NCBI GenBank assembly: GCA_036258315.1
Contig: DATADX010000050.1
Span: 1-44,347, forward strand
Origin: DASSYK01 sp036258315
Lineage (GTDB): Bacteria > Actinomycetota > Thermoleophilia > Solirubrobacterales > 70-9
Direction of reading: 5' to 3'
Length of the DNA stretch: 44,347 bases
This document shows, piece after piece, positions 1-9,145 of this stretch. The position numbers and the translations under genes were made by a program. Numbering within the stretch: position 1 is the stretch's first letter; every line of letters starts with the position of its first letter. Below the pieces are notes generated by a model, which was not told the origin of the DNA, searched no databases, and saw only the letters and a program-made list of their open reading frames with translations.

Positions 1-3000
1 GACCGGATCGTCGTCTTCGACGGCGGGATGGGCGCGACCCTCGAGGAGTTCGACCTCACCCAGGAGGACTACGGCGGGCTGCCCGGGAAGTGCCACGAGG
101 CGCTGGTCCTGAACCGCCCCGACGTGATCGAGGGCGTCCACGCCTCGATGCTGGACGCCGGGGCCGAGGTGCTCGAGACCGACACCTTCCAGGGCAGCCG
201 GCTGAAGCTCGACGAGTGGGGACTCGGCGAGCACGTCGTCGAGATCAACCGCAAGGCCGCGCAGATCGCGCGCAAGGCGGCGGGCCCGGAGCGCTTCGTC
301 GCCGGCTCGATCGGGCCGACGGGGTTCCTGCCCGCGAGCGACGACCCGACGCTCGGCGACATCTCGTTCCGCAGGCTGGTCGAGGTCTTCGACGAGCAGG
401 CCGGAGCCCTGATCGAGGGCGGCGCGGACCTGCTGATCATCGAGACCCAGCAGGACATCCTCGAGACGAAGGCGGCGATCTTCGGGGCGCGCGAGGCGTT
501 CAAGCGGGTCGGGCGCTCGGTCCCGATCCAGGCGAGCCTCTTCATCCTCAAGGAGTCGGGGACGATGCTCCTCGGCACCGACGTGCCGGCGCTGACCGCG
601 ACCCTGACCGCCCTCGAAGTTGATGTGTTGGGGCTCAACTGCTCGACCGGGCCCGAAGACATGCGCGACGCGATCCGCTACCTCGGCGAGAACTCGCCGC
701 TGCCGCTCCACTGCATCCCCAACGCCGGGATCCCCCACCAGGGCCCCGACGGCGAGACGATCTTCCCCGAGGAGCCCGCGCCGCTCGCGAACAGCCTCGG
801 CGAGTACGTCGAGCGGTACGGCGTCGGGATCGTCGGCGGCTGCTGCGGGACGACGCCGGAGCACATCCGCGCGCTCGTCGAGCGGGTCGAGGACGCGAAG
901 CCGGCTGGGGAGCGCCCCGCGCCCGGCCCGATCCAGGTCTCCTCGATGATCACTGCGACACCGCTCGCCCAGCAGCCGGCGCCGACGCTGGTCGGCGAGC
1001 GCGTCAACTCGCAGGGCTCCCGCAAGGCGAAGGAGCTGCTGCTCGCCGCGGACTACGACGGGCTGCTCCAAGTGGCCGAGGACCAGGTCGCGGGCGGCGC
1101 CCACCTGCTCGACGTCTGCGTCGCGCTGACCGAGCGCCAGGACGAGGCCGAGCAGATGAGCGAGGTCGTATCGCGCATCTCGCTCACCCAGCCGGCGCCG
1201 ATCCAGATCGACTCGACCGAGTCCGACGTGATCGAGGCCGCGCTCGAGCACATCCCGGGCCGCCCGATCGTCAACTCGATCAACCTCGAGGCGGGACGCG
1301 ACAAGCTCGACCGGGTCGCCCCGCTCGGCAAGGCCCACGGCGCCTGCCTGATCGCGCTCACGATCGACGAGCAGGGGATGGCGAAGAGCGCCGACCGCAA
1401 GGTCGAGATCGCGAAGCGGATCCGCCGGATGGTCGTCGACGAGCATGGGCTCGATCCCGAGTCGCTGATCTTCGACGCGCTCACGTTCACCCTGACCACG
1501 GGCGACGAGGAGTGGCGGCCCTCGGCGGTGGAGACGATCGAGGGGATCCGGCGGATCAAGGCCGAGGTCCCCGGGGTGAAGACCTCGCTCGGCGTCTCCA
1601 ACGTCTCGTTCGGGATCTCGCCCGCCGCTCGCGCCGTCCTCAACTCGGTCTTCCTGCACCACTGCGTCGAGGCCGGGCTCGACCTGGCGATGGTCAACCC
1701 GAACCACATCACCCCGTACGCCGAGATCCCGGCGAATGAGCGCGAGCTCACCGACGACCTGGTCTTCAACCGCTCCCCCGACGCCCTCGAGAAGTTCATC
1801 GAGCACTTCGAGTCGAAGGGCGACGAGGCCGAGGAGCAGCAGGGCGACCCGACCGAGGGCATGGAGCCCGAGGAGGCGCTGCACTGGCAGATCCTGCACC
1901 GCAAGAAGGACGGCGTCGAGGACTGGATCGACCGCTCGGTGGAGAAGATCGGCGCCGTCCCGACGCTCAACACCGTCCTCTTGCCGGCGATGAAGGAGGT
2001 CGGCGACAAGTTCGGCGCCGGCGAGCTGATCCTCCCGTTCGTGCTCCAGTCGGCCGAGGTGATGAAGCGCGCCGTCGCCCAGCTCGAGAACTACCTCGAG
2101 CGGATCGAGGGCCACTCCAAGGGCAAGGTCGTGATCGCAACGGTGTTCGGCGACGTCCACGACATCGGCAAGTCGCTGGTCAACACGATCCTCACCAACA
2201 ACGGCTACACGGTCGTCGACCTCGGCAAGCAGGTCCCGATCGACACGATCGTCAACTCCGCGATCGAGGAGGAGGCCGATGCGATCGGGCTCTCGGCGCT
2301 GCTCGTCTCGACCTCGAAGCAGATGCCCGCCGCCGTCCAGGAGCTGCACTCGAAGAAGCTCGAGTTCCCGGTCCTGATCGGCGGCGCCGCGATCAACCGC
2401 GACTTCGGCCGCCGCATCCTCTACCCGGGCGGCAAGGACTCGGACGAGATCTACGAGCCGGGCGTCTTCTACTGCAAGGACGCGTTCGTCGGCCTCGACA
2501 CGATGGATGAGCTGATCGACCCGGAGCGCCGCGACGCGCTCGTCGCAAGGATCCGGGAGGAGGCGCAGGCGCTTCGTGAGAAGCCCGTGACCGAGGACGA
2601 CGCGCCCCCGACGAGCGACGACAGCGTCCGCTCGGCGGCCCGCACCGACTTCCCGGTCCCCGAGCCGCCCTTCTGGGGCGTGCGAGAGATCCCGGTCGAT
2701 CTCGACGACGTCTACCCCTACCTCGATCGCCACGTCCTCTTCAAGCTCCACTGGGGCGGGCGCGGCAAGAAGGGCGAGGAGTGGCGCCGGATCGTCGAGG
2801 GCCACAGCGGCGACGAGGGGTTCGCGCCGAAGCTCGAGCGGATGTGGAACGAGGCCGGGGGCGCGCAGGGCTACCTGCACCCGCGGGCCAAGCTCGGCTA
2901 CTTCCCGGTCGCCGCCGACGGCAACGAGCTCGTCGTCTTTGACCCCGAGGATCCAGAGCGCGAGCTCGAGCGGCTCGTGTTCCCGCGCCAGCCCAAGCAC

Positions 3001-3636
3001 GATCGGATCTGCCTGGCCGACTTCTACCGCCCCTTGCGGAGCGGAGCGAAGCAAGGTTCGAGGGGTGGTGACTCCGGCGAGCGCGACGTGGTCGCGATCC
3101 AGGGCGTCACCGTCGGCCCCGAGGTGACCGAGGTGATGGCTCGCCTCGAGAAGGATGGCGAGTTCTCCGAGCAGCTCTTCACACACGGGATCGGCGTCCA
3201 GGCCGCGGAGGGACTCGCCGAGTGGCTGCACGCCGAGGTCCGCCGCGACCTCGGCATCGACGCCGACCAGGGCCGCCGCTACTCGTGGGGCTACCCCGCC
3301 TGCCCGGACCAGTCCGAGCACGAGAAGGTCTGGCGGCTGCTCGACCTCGAGGAGATCGGGATGACCCTGTCAGGCGGCCACGCCGTGCTGCCCGAGCAGT
3401 CGACCGTCGCGATCATCGCCCACCATCCCCAGGCGGTCTACTTCGGGATGAAGTCCGGGTTCATCCCCGACGAGAAGGCGCCCGACGAGCTGATCGCCGG
3501 CACCGAGCGGGGCGGCGAGCTGCCCCCCGAGGACGACCCCGGCGAAAGCGTGGTCGAGGAGGAGGCCGGCCGGGCCTCCGACGGAGCCGTCGAACCGGAG
3601 GGCGAGGGGCGGACGCCGGACGAGGTCAGCGCCTAG
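1..3636 (+). CDS. metH: Cobalamin-dependent methionine synthase, 5' end outside window
   Basis: Transfers a methyl group from methyltetrahydrofolate through cobalamin to homocysteine, making methionine in the cytoplasm. The frame is open from base 1 and already reads family sequence before the ATG at 28, so the true start lies upstream; 1211 residues are visible (E. coli MetH has 1227). Domains in order: homocysteine domain with zinc ligands Cys214, Cys281 and Cys282 (window codons); pterin domain starting with GERVNSQGSR near codon 328; cobalamin cap and Rossmann domain with DVHDIG around the axial ligand His720; and a reactivation domain with GYPACP near codon 1098. A 14-15 residue Gly/Ser/Arg-rich stretch encoded by a palindromic DNA segment (3030-3065) interrupts the reactivation domain in frame. 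A Glu/Pro-rich tail follows. Confidence 0.96.
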   Translation, partial: DRIVVFDGGMGATLEEFDLTQEDYGGLPGKCHEALVLNRPDVIEGVHASMLDAGAEVLETDTFQGSRLKLDEWGLGEHVVEINRKAAQIARKAAGPERFVAGSIGPTGFLPASDDPTLGDISFRRLVEVFDEQAGALIEGGADLLIIETQQDILETKAAIFGAREAFKRVGRSVPIQASLFILKESGTMLLGTDVPALTATLTALEVDVLGLNCSTGPEDMRDAIRYLGENSPLPLHCIPNAGIPHQGPDGETIFPEEPAPLANSLGEYVERYGVGIVGGCCGTTPEHIRALVERVEDAKPAGERPAPGPIQVSSMITATPLAQQPAPTLVGERVNSQGSRKAKELLLAADYDGLLQVAEDQVAGGAHLLDVCVALTERQDEAEQMSEVVSRISLTQPAPIQIDSTESDVIEAALEHIPGRPIVNSINLEAGRDKLDRVAPLGKAHGACLIALTIDEQGMAKSADRKVEIAKRIRRMVVDEHGLDPESLIFDALTFTLTTGDEEWRPSAVETIEGIRRIKAEVPGVKTSLGVSNVSFGISPAARAVLNSVFLHHCVEAGLDLAMVNPNHITPYAEIPANERELTDDLVFNRSPDALEKFIEHFESKGDEAEEQQGDPTEGMEPEEALHWQILHRKKDGVEDWIDRSVEKIGAVPTLNTVLLPAMKEVGDKFGAGELILPFVLQSAEVMKRAVAQLENYLERIEGHSKGKVVIATVFGDVHDIGKSLVNTILTNNGYTVVDLGKQVPIDTIVNSAIEEEADAIGLSALLVSTSKQMPAAVQELHSKKLEFPVLIGGAAINRDFGRRILYPGGKDSDEIYEPGVFYCKDAFVGLDTMDELIDPERRDALVARIREEAQALREKPVTEDDAPPTSDDSVRSAARTDFPVPEPPFWGVREIPVDLDDVYPYLDRHVLFKLHWGGRGKKGEEWRRIVEGHSGDEGFAPKLERMWNEAGGAQGYLHPRAKLGYFPVAADGNELVVFDPEDPERELERLVFPRQPKHDRICLADFYRPLRSGAKQGSRGGDSGERDVVAIQGVTVGPEVTEVMARLEKDGEFSEQLFTHGIGVQAAEGLAEWLHAEVRRDLGIDADQGRRYSWGYPACPDQSEHEKVWRLLDLEEIGMTLSGGHAVLPEQSTVAIIAHHPQAVYFGMKSGFIPDEKAPDELIAGTERGGELPPEDDPGESVVEEEAGRASDGAVEPEGEGRTPDEVSA
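3030..3065. repeat. Palindromic insert inside metH
   Basis: The outer arms are CCCCT at 3030-3034 and AGGGG at 3061-3065. An alternative inner pair is CTTGC at 3033-3037 and GCAAG at 3051-3055. Tandem GCGGA/GCGGA/GCGAA units lie between. The flanking protein (YRPL before, SGERDVV after) joins naturally if the segment is removed, which suggests an in-frame small palindromic element. No second copy was found by eye in the window. Confidence 0.45.
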
Positions 3637-3706
3637 GCGAGCGGTCCGGTCCCGGGCTCGTCGCGGGCGGCGGCGGCGGAACCGGGCAGGTCGCCTGGCT
3701 CCCGAG

Positions 3707-3712
3707 TAGCTT
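3707..3712 (+). promoter_or_regulatory. Putative -10 box of a leaderless gene
   Basis: TAGCTT ends 8 bases before the ATG at 3721 and no Shine-Dalgarno sequence intervenes. This is the recurring TANNNT arrangement of the window. No convincing -35 is visible. Confidence 0.35.
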
Positions 3713-3720
3713 GCGGCGAC

Positions 3721-4584
3721 ATGGAGCCGATCCTGGAGCACACCCTGCGCCTGGGAGGTGTGCGGACGCGAGCGCTCGAGCTCGAGGGCGCCGGACCGCC
3801 CCTGATCCTGCTGCATGGGTTCGCCGACTCCGCCGACACCTGGCGGCTGCTGCTCGACCGGGTCCGTAAGCAGGGCCGCGCCGCCGTCGCCCTCGACATG
3901 CCCGGGTTCGGCGCCGCCGACCGGCTCGACGGCGAGGCGGCGATCATCCCCCAGCTCGACTCGTTCGCCGACGCCGCGATCGAGCGCTGGGCGGCCGAGA
4001 GCTCGTCCGGAAAGGTCGTGATCGCGGGCAACTCCCTCGGTGGCACGGTGGCGCTGCGGGCCGCCGAGCGCGAGGTGGGGTCGCGGCTCGCGGGCGTCGT
4101 CCCGGTAGCCCCCACGGGACTGGAGATGCCGACCTGGTTCGCGGCGATCCAGGGAGCCCCGCTGGTGCGGGCGATGCTGCGCTCGCCGGTCCCGGTCCCG
4201 GAGGCCGCGGTGCGGCGCGCGGTCGGGAGCACCTACCGCGTCCTCGCCTTCGCAAGTCCCCGAAAGGCCGACGACGGTGTGGTCGGGGCCTTCACCACCC
4301 ACTTCCGATCGCAGGGCGACGTCGCCCGTCTGCTCGCCACCGGGAGCAGGCTGCTGCCGGAGATCAAGGCGCCGTTCGACCTCGCCCGCGTCCGCTGTCC
4401 GGTGCTCGTCGTCTGGGGGGAGCGCGACCGGATGGTGGCAAGCGAAGGGGCGGATCGGATCGTCGCGGCGCTTCCGCGGACCCGCGTCGAGCTGTTGCCG
4501 CGCTGCGGGCACTGTCCGCAGATCGAGGAGCCGGACCGGCTCGCCGAGCTGCTCGCCACCTTCCCGCAGGCTCCGGGCGACTAG
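3721..4584 (+). CDS. Alpha/beta hydrolase
   Basis: A 287-residue protein of the alpha/beta hydrolase fold. It has the oxyanion motif HGF at residues 32-34 and the nucleophile elbow GNSLGG with Ser105. The probable acid is the Asp in GERDRM and the probable catalytic base is the His in CGHCPQIEEP near the C-terminus. The substrate cannot be read from sequence; relatives are esterases, lipases and C-C bond hydrolases. It lies 84 bases after metH and has its own putative -10 box, so it may be transcribed separately. Its TAG stop shares the CTAG at 4581-4584 with the convergent glycosyltransferase fusion. Confidence 0.85.
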   Translation: MEPILEHTLRLGGVRTRALELEGAGPPLILLHGFADSADTWRLLLDRVRKQGRAAVALDMPGFGAADRLDGEAAIIPQLDSFADAAIERWAAESSSGKVVIAGNSLGGTVALRAAEREVGSRLAGVVPVAPTGLEMPTWFAAIQGAPLVRAMLRSPVPVPEAAVRRAVGSTYRVLAFASPRKADDGVVGAFTTHFRSQGDVARLLATGSRLLPEIKAPFDLARVRCPVLVVWGERDRMVASEGADRIVAALPRTRVELLPRCGHCPQIEEPDRLAELLATFPQAPGD

Positions 4585-6908
4585 CTGACGGTGGCGCGGC
4601 CCCCCGCCTCGCGGCGGCGGGGCTGAGGCTGGAGGCGCGCGGGTGCCGCCGACAGAGCGCGGAGGCGCATGTCCTTCCAGGTGACGCCCTCGCGCACGAG
4701 GGACGGGACGCCGAGGGCGACGGCGGTCGCGATCTCGACCGCCTGGAGGATGACGCCGTAGGCGAGCGCGTCGGCGGCGCCGACGTGGAAGCCGGCGGTC
4801 AGCACGCTCACCGTGGCGAGCTGGAAGATCCCGATGTTCGACGGGGTCGCGGGCACGACCGCGGTGACGTTGACCGCGAACAGGACCGCGGCGGCGGCGC
4901 CGATCGCAACCTGGTGGTCGAGCCCGAGCGCGGCGAACAGGGCCCAGCACGAGAGCAGCTGCAGGAACCAGGCGCCGAGCTGGGCGACCGTCGCGATCGT
5001 TCCCCGCCGCGGGTCCTTGAAGACGACGAGGCCGGAGCGGACCTGCTTCAGCGCCCGCCGGATGGTCGCGGCGACCCGGGCGATCCGGCCCGCGCCGTTC
5101 GCACGGACGAGCGACGGCGCCAGCAGCACGGCGATCAGGAGGAGCACCGGCGCGAGCGAGAAGAGGAAGATCTTCTCTGTGCTCTTCTGGAACAGGTCGG
5201 TGGTCCCGACGATGATCCCGCCGAGCATCAGCAGTGCGAGGATGTTCAGCGCCGTCTGGGAGACGAGGGTCCCGACCAGCACGGCGAAGGTCTCGCGCAT
5301 CCGCCCGACCCGGCGCGCCAGCACCATCGCCCTCGCCGGCTCGCCGAGGCGCGCCGGCAGGGTGGCGGACATCAGCACCCCGATCATCGTCGCCGAGGTG
5401 ACGTCACGGCGACGCACGGGCCGGCCGGGGAGTGCGGCGCGAACGATCGCGGTCCACGAGACCGCGCGGGCGAACAGCGAGGCGACCATCAGCGCGAAGG
5501 CGATCATCACCCAGCCGAAGTCGGAGGTGGCGACGCTGTGGGCGACGCTGTCGATCCCGATGCGGCGCGCGGCCAGCAGGGTCAGCCCGACCCCGAGGAC
5601 CGCGGCGGCCCCGACCCCGATCCGGCGAGCGGCGCGGCGCCCACCGCCGCGTCCGCCCTCGGGGACGGGATCGAGCGTGGGAAGCCTCTGCGCGGGACGG
5701 CGCGGGCCGCCGTCGAGGCGGACCAAGCCCGTGCGCCGGGCGATCGCCTCGGTCCTCGTCGCCGGTTCCGGCGCCGGCTCCATCGCGCGGTCGTAGACCT
5801 CGGTCACCTCGCGGGCGACCCGCGGCCAGGCATAGCGCTGGGCGCTGGCGCGGCCGGCGGCGCCCATCGCGACGCGGCGCTCGGGCTCGTGCCAGAGCAG
5901 CTGCAGCTCCTCGGCGAGGGCCTGCGGGTCGGCGGCCCGGACGAGCACTCCGTCGACGCCGTCGGTGACGACGTCGCTGTAGCCGGCGATCCGCGAGGCA
6001 ACCACCGGGGTGTGGGCAGCCATCGCCTCGATCAGGACCATCCCGAAGCTCTCGCCCGCCAGCGAGGGGGCGACGAGCACGTCGGCCGCGCCCAGCTCCC
6101 GCCACAGGACCCCCTCGGAGACCTTGCCGAGCACGTCGATGCGTGCCGCGATGTCCGGATCGGCGATCCGGCTGTGGACCTCGTCGGGGTCGGCGCCCAC
6201 GACCGTGAGCCGGGTGGGGACGTGCTCGATCAGCGCCTCGAACGCGGACAGCAGGATCGGCAGCCCCTTGCGCTCCTCGGCGCGGCCGACGAACAGGAGC
6301 CGCAGATGATCGGCGGCCCCCTTCGGGCCGGGCGGGGCCGCATCGACATCCACCCCGTTCGGGACGATCGTGTACTCGCCGCCGAACCAGCGGCGGCCGG
6401 TCCACGCCGCAGCCTCGGAGACGGCGATCCTGGCGGAGAGCTGGTTGAAGATCCGGCGCGCTCCGAGCAGCGTCGCGATCTGGTTCGGGACCGGTCTCGT
6501 GGAGTAGGCGTGGAAGGTGCCCACCACGGGGGCGCCTCGGAAGGTGCTCGCGTCCCACGAGACCATCGGCGCCGGCGGCTCGTGGACGTGGACCACGTCG
6601 TAGCGGCCCGCCCGCAGCTCGCGCCGCATCCGGGCGAGCCCATCCGGGAAGCCGACCAGGTTCGAGACCGCCCCGTTGGCGCCGAAGCCGACCGTCCGTC
6701 CCAGCGGGACCAGGTAGTCCGGTGCGGTGCGGACCTCGGGCGCAGAGGAGCGGTGCAGGCGTCGTGAGAGGGCGTCCGGCGGGTCCCAAGGGGCGAGCAC
6801 GCGAACGTGGTCGCCACGGGCGAGAAACTGTTCCGCCAGTGCCTCGACGTGCCTGTTCACACCCCCCTGGTAGGTCCAGGAATAGGGCGAAACAAGGGCG
6901 ATGCGCAT
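4581..6908 (-). CDS. GT4 glycosyltransferase fused to flippase-like membrane domain
   Basis: A 775-residue two-domain protein. Residues 1 to about 390 form a GT-B glycosyltransferase of family GT4, like the mannosyltransferase PimA: the N-terminus reads SPYSWTYQGGVNRHV and the donor site has GESFGMVLIEAMAAHTPVV with the E-x7-E pattern. Residues about 430-740 are a multi-pass membrane domain of the UPF0104/lysylphosphatidylglycerol synthase TM family, with PARLGEPAR and PATPSNIGIFQ. The likely role is glycosylation of a membrane-anchored lipid or glycan; the membrane half might anchor the enzyme or move the product (inference). The start is ATG 6908, where GT4 homology begins; the open frame upstream is non-coding in character. 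TACCCT lies 6 bases upstream. Confidence 0.9.
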   Translation of the reverse strand: MRIALVSPYSWTYQGGVNRHVEALAEQFLARGDHVRVLAPWDPPDALSRRLHRSSAPEVRTAPDYLVPLGRTVGFGANGAVSNLVGFPDGLARMRRELRAGRYDVVHVHEPPAPMVSWDASTFRGAPVVGTFHAYSTRPVPNQIATLLGARRIFNQLSARIAVSEAAAWTGRRWFGGEYTIVPNGVDVDAAPPGPKGAADHLRLLFVGRAEERKGLPILLSAFEALIEHVPTRLTVVGADPDEVHSRIADPDIAARIDVLGKVSEGVLWRELGAADVLVAPSLAGESFGMVLIEAMAAHTPVVASRIAGYSDVVTDGVDGVLVRAADPQALAEELQLLWHEPERRVAMGAAGRASAQRYAWPRVAREVTEVYDRAMEPAPEPATRTEAIARRTGLVRLDGGPRRPAQRLPTLDPVPEGGRGGGRRAARRIGVGAAAVLGVGLTLLAARRIGIDSVAHSVATSDFGWVMIAFALMVASLFARAVSWTAIVRAALPGRPVRRRDVTSATMIGVLMSATLPARLGEPARAMVLARRVGRMRETFAVLVGTLVSQTALNILALLMLGGIIVGTTDLFQKSTEKIFLFSLAPVLLLIAVLLAPSLVRANGAGRIARVAATIRRALKQVRSGLVVFKDPRRGTIATVAQLGAWFLQLLSCWALFAALGLDHQVAIGAAAAVLFAVNVTAVVPATPSNIGIFQLATVSVLTAGFHVGAADALAYGVILQAVEIATAVALGVPSLVREGVTWKDMRLRALSAAPARLQPQPRRREAGGRATVS

Positions 6909-6914
6909 CGACTC

Positions 6915-6920
6915 AGGGTA
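6915..6920 (-). promoter_or_regulatory. Putative -10 box of glycosyltransferase fusion
   Basis: TACCCT on the minus strand, 6 bases before the ATG at 6908, without a Shine-Dalgarno sequence. The divergent hemQ uses the same hexamer. Confidence 0.4.
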
Positions 6921-7006
6921 CCGATCGGTGCGGCTCGCAGTCCGTGCGATCGCGCACGATCGCCGCCGCGCCGGGAGAACGCGGGCAGGGCGAGAGTCAC
7001 GCCCTT

Positions 7007-7012
7007 TACCCT
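7007..7012 (+). promoter_or_regulatory. Putative -10 box of hemQ
   Basis: TACCCT ends 7 bases before the GTG at 7020. No Shine-Dalgarno sequence is present, so a leaderless transcript is likely. Confidence 0.4.
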
Positions 7013-7019
7013 CTTTCCC

Positions 7020-7724
7020 GTGCCCCAGCGGAGCTTCGTCAAGTTCACGTTCTTCAAGGTCGATCCCGCCTGGCGGCGGCGGGATGCTGAGGAGCGTGCC
7101 CGCGACAAGGCCGAGTTTCAGGCGGCCTGTGAGGACTTCGCGGAGGGCCGCCGGCCGCTGCGAGCCTATTCGACGGTCGGAACCCGGGGCGACACGGACC
7201 TGCTGGTGCTGAGCCAGTCGCCCAACCTCGAGGACCTCCACACCTTCCACGTCGTGCTCGGCCAGAGCGGGCTCGCGAAGTGGTCGTCGATCCCATACTC
7301 CTACCTCGCTATGACGAAGCCTTCGCCGTACTCCGAGGAGTCGACGCGCCAGGAGATCGCCGTCTCCGGGCGCAGGTACCTGTTCGTCTACCCGTTCGAG
7401 AAGAAGCGGGAGTGGTACGCGCTGCCGCTCGAGGAGCGGCGCCGGATCATGGCCGATCACATCGAGGTCGGCCGGCGCTATCCCGAGATCTCGATCAACA
7501 CCACCTACTCGTTCGGGCTCGACGACCAGGAGTTCGTCGTCTCCTTCGAGGCCGACGAGCCGGGCGAGTTCCTCGACCTCGTCCAGGAGCTGCGTACGAC
7601 CGAGTCGAGCTCGTACACCCTCCGCGACACCCCGATCTTCACGTGCGTGGCGATGTCGCTGGGCCGCGCCCTCGACGCCCTCGACGGGACCGCGGCGACC
7701 GCGATCGCGCCGGCCGGCGTCTAG
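7020..7724 (+). CDS. hemQ: Coproheme decarboxylase (HemQ, chlorite dismutase family)
   Basis: Last step of the coproporphyrin-dependent heme pathway of Actinobacteria and Firmicutes: oxidative decarboxylation of coproheme to heme b in the cytoplasm. The protein is 234 residues, the usual length. It shows the family signature YPFEKKREWYALP, with Tyr124 and Lys128 matching the catalytic Tyr/Lys pair, and RRRIMADHIEVGRRYP, in which His147 is the candidate proximal heme ligand. The GTG at 7020 is chosen because homology (PQRSFVKFTFFKV) starts there and a TANNNT box lies 7 bases upstream; the upstream frame is not family-like. It sits 17 bases before a ferredoxin-NADP reductase, inside an iron-cofactor block. 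Confidence 0.93.
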   Translation: MPQRSFVKFTFFKVDPAWRRRDAEERARDKAEFQAACEDFAEGRRPLRAYSTVGTRGDTDLLVLSQSPNLEDLHTFHVVLGQSGLAKWSSIPYSYLAMTKPSPYSEESTRQEIAVSGRRYLFVYPFEKKREWYALPLEERRRIMADHIEVGRRYPEISINTTYSFGLDDQEFVVSFEADEPGEFLDLVQELRTTESSSYTLRDTPIFTCVAMSLGRALDALDGTAATAIAPAGV

Positions 7725-7741
7725 CTGCTGCGAGGATTCCC

Positions 7742-9145
7742 GTGGTGCTCGGAACAGATCAAGACCCCCTGCGCGTCGCGATCGTCGGCTCCGGGCCGGC
7801 GGGTTTCTACGCGGCCGAGGCGCTGATGAAGCCCGACGACCGCGCCGTCGAGGTCGACATGTTCGAACGTCTCCCGACCCCGTTCGGGCTCGTCCGCGCC
7901 GGCGTCGCCCCCGACCATCCGAAGATCAAGTCGGTGATCCGCGTCTACCAGAAGACCGCCGCGCGGCCCGGGTTCCGGTTCTTCGGGAACGTCGACGTGG
8001 GCACCAACCTCGCGGTCGACGAGCTCCGCGAGCGCTACCACGCGGTGATCTTCGCCCACGGCACCTCGACCGACCGCCACCTCGGGATCCCCGGCGAGGC
8101 CCTGCCCGGCTCGCACTCGGCCACCGAGTTCGTCAACTGGTACAACGCCCATCCCGACTTCGCCGACCGCGAGTTCGACCTCTCCCACGAGCGGGTGGTG
8201 GTGATCGGGAACGGCAACGTCGCCGCAGACGTCGCCCGGATGCTGGCGTTGCCGCGCGAGGAGCTCGAGGGCACCGACACGGCCGACCACGCGATCGAGG
8301 CGCTCTCGCAAAGCGGCGTCAAGGAGATCGTCGTGCTCGGGCGCCGCGGACCCGCCCAGGCCGCGTTCACGAACCCCGAGGTCCGCGAGCTGGGCGAGAT
8401 GAGCCGAGCGGATGTCGTCGTCGATCCCGCCGACATCGAGCTCGACCCGGCCAGCCGGGCCTACGTCGACTCCGAGGGGTGCGAGCCGACCCACCGCCGC
8501 AACGTCGAGATCTTCACCGAGTTCTCCGAGCGCGAGCCCGAGGGGAAGCCACAGCGGATCGTGCTCCGCTTCTGCTGCTCGCCGGTCGAGATCCACGGCG
8601 AGGGAAAGGTCGAGCGCGTCGTCGTCGCCCGCAACGAGCTAGTCGAGTCGGACGGGCGGATCTCAGCGCGCGACAGCGGCGAGCGCGAGGAGATCGAGGC
8701 CGGCCTGGTGCTGCGTTCGATCGGCTACAAGGGGGTCCCGGTCGAGGGGGTCCCGTTCGACGAGCGCCGCGGCGTGATCCCGAATCAGGCCGGGCGGGTG
8801 GTCGAGGCATCGGGCGAGCCCGTTTCCGGCCTCTACGCCGTCGGCTGGATCAAGCGCGGCCCCTCCGGGGTGATCGGGACTAACAAGAAGGACGCCGCCG
8901 AGACGGTCGCGACCCTGTTCGCCGACCTCGACGCCGGCGCCGTCCCGGACGCGCCGCTCGCCGCGGAGCGCGACTCGATCGAGGCGCTGCTCGCCGAGCG
9001 TCGCCCCGACCACGTCACATACGCAGGCTGGGAGGCGATCGACGCTGCCGAGGTCGCCCGCGGCGAGCCGCTCGGCCGTCCTCGGGTGAAGTTCTGCACC
9101 GTCGCGGAGATGGTCGAAGCCGCGCGGTCGGGGGCCCCGGCCTGA
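7742..9145 (+). CDS. fprA: Ferredoxin/adrenodoxin-type NADP+ reductase
   Basis: A flavoprotein of the FprA/adrenodoxin reductase family, about 467 residues, passing electrons from NADPH to ferredoxins. The N-terminal FAD motif is VGSGPAGFYAAEAL, followed by the family signature RLPTPFGLVRAGVAPDHPK. The NADP-binding motif is GNGNVAADVAR in the middle, and WIKRGPSGVIGTNKKDA near the C-terminus is also characteristic. GTG 7742 is chosen from CGAGGA at 7731-7736; GTG 7745 is an equally possible start. It probably supplies electrons to ferredoxins for Fe-S assembly, heme enzymes or the P450 encoded later in the window (inference). Its TGA overlaps the ATG of the BolA gene by one base. Confidence 0.9.
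   Translation: MVLGTDQDPLRVAIVGSGPAGFYAAEALMKPDDRAVEVDMFERLPTPFGLVRAGVAPDHPKIKSVIRVYQKTAARPGFRFFGNVDVGTNLAVDELRERYHAVIFAHGTSTDRHLGIPGEALPGSHSATEFVNWYNAHPDFADREFDLSHERVVVIGNGNVAADVARMLALPREELEGTDTADHAIEALSQSGVKEIVVLGRRGPAQAAFTNPEVRELGEMSRADVVVDPADIELDPASRAYVDSEGCEPTHRRNVEIFTEFSEREPEGKPQRIVLRFCCSPVEIHGEGKVERVVVARNELVESDGRISARDSGEREEIEAGLVLRSIGYKGVPVEGVPFDERRGVIPNQAGRVVEASGEPVSGLYAVGWIKRGPSGVIGTNKKDAAETVATLFADLDAGAVPDAPLAAERDSIEALLAERRPDHVTYAGWEAIDAAEVARGEPLGRPRVKFCTVAEMVEAARSGAPA

Noticed and set aside
28..30. ATG as the start of metH
   Set aside because: Family sequence (DRIVVFDGG) is already encoded before it, so the start must lie upstream of the window.
4785..6767. Long open frame on the plus strand opposite the glycosyltransferase fusion
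   Set aside because: Low-complexity Gly/Arg/Asp-rich translation without domains; a high-GC antisense shadow.
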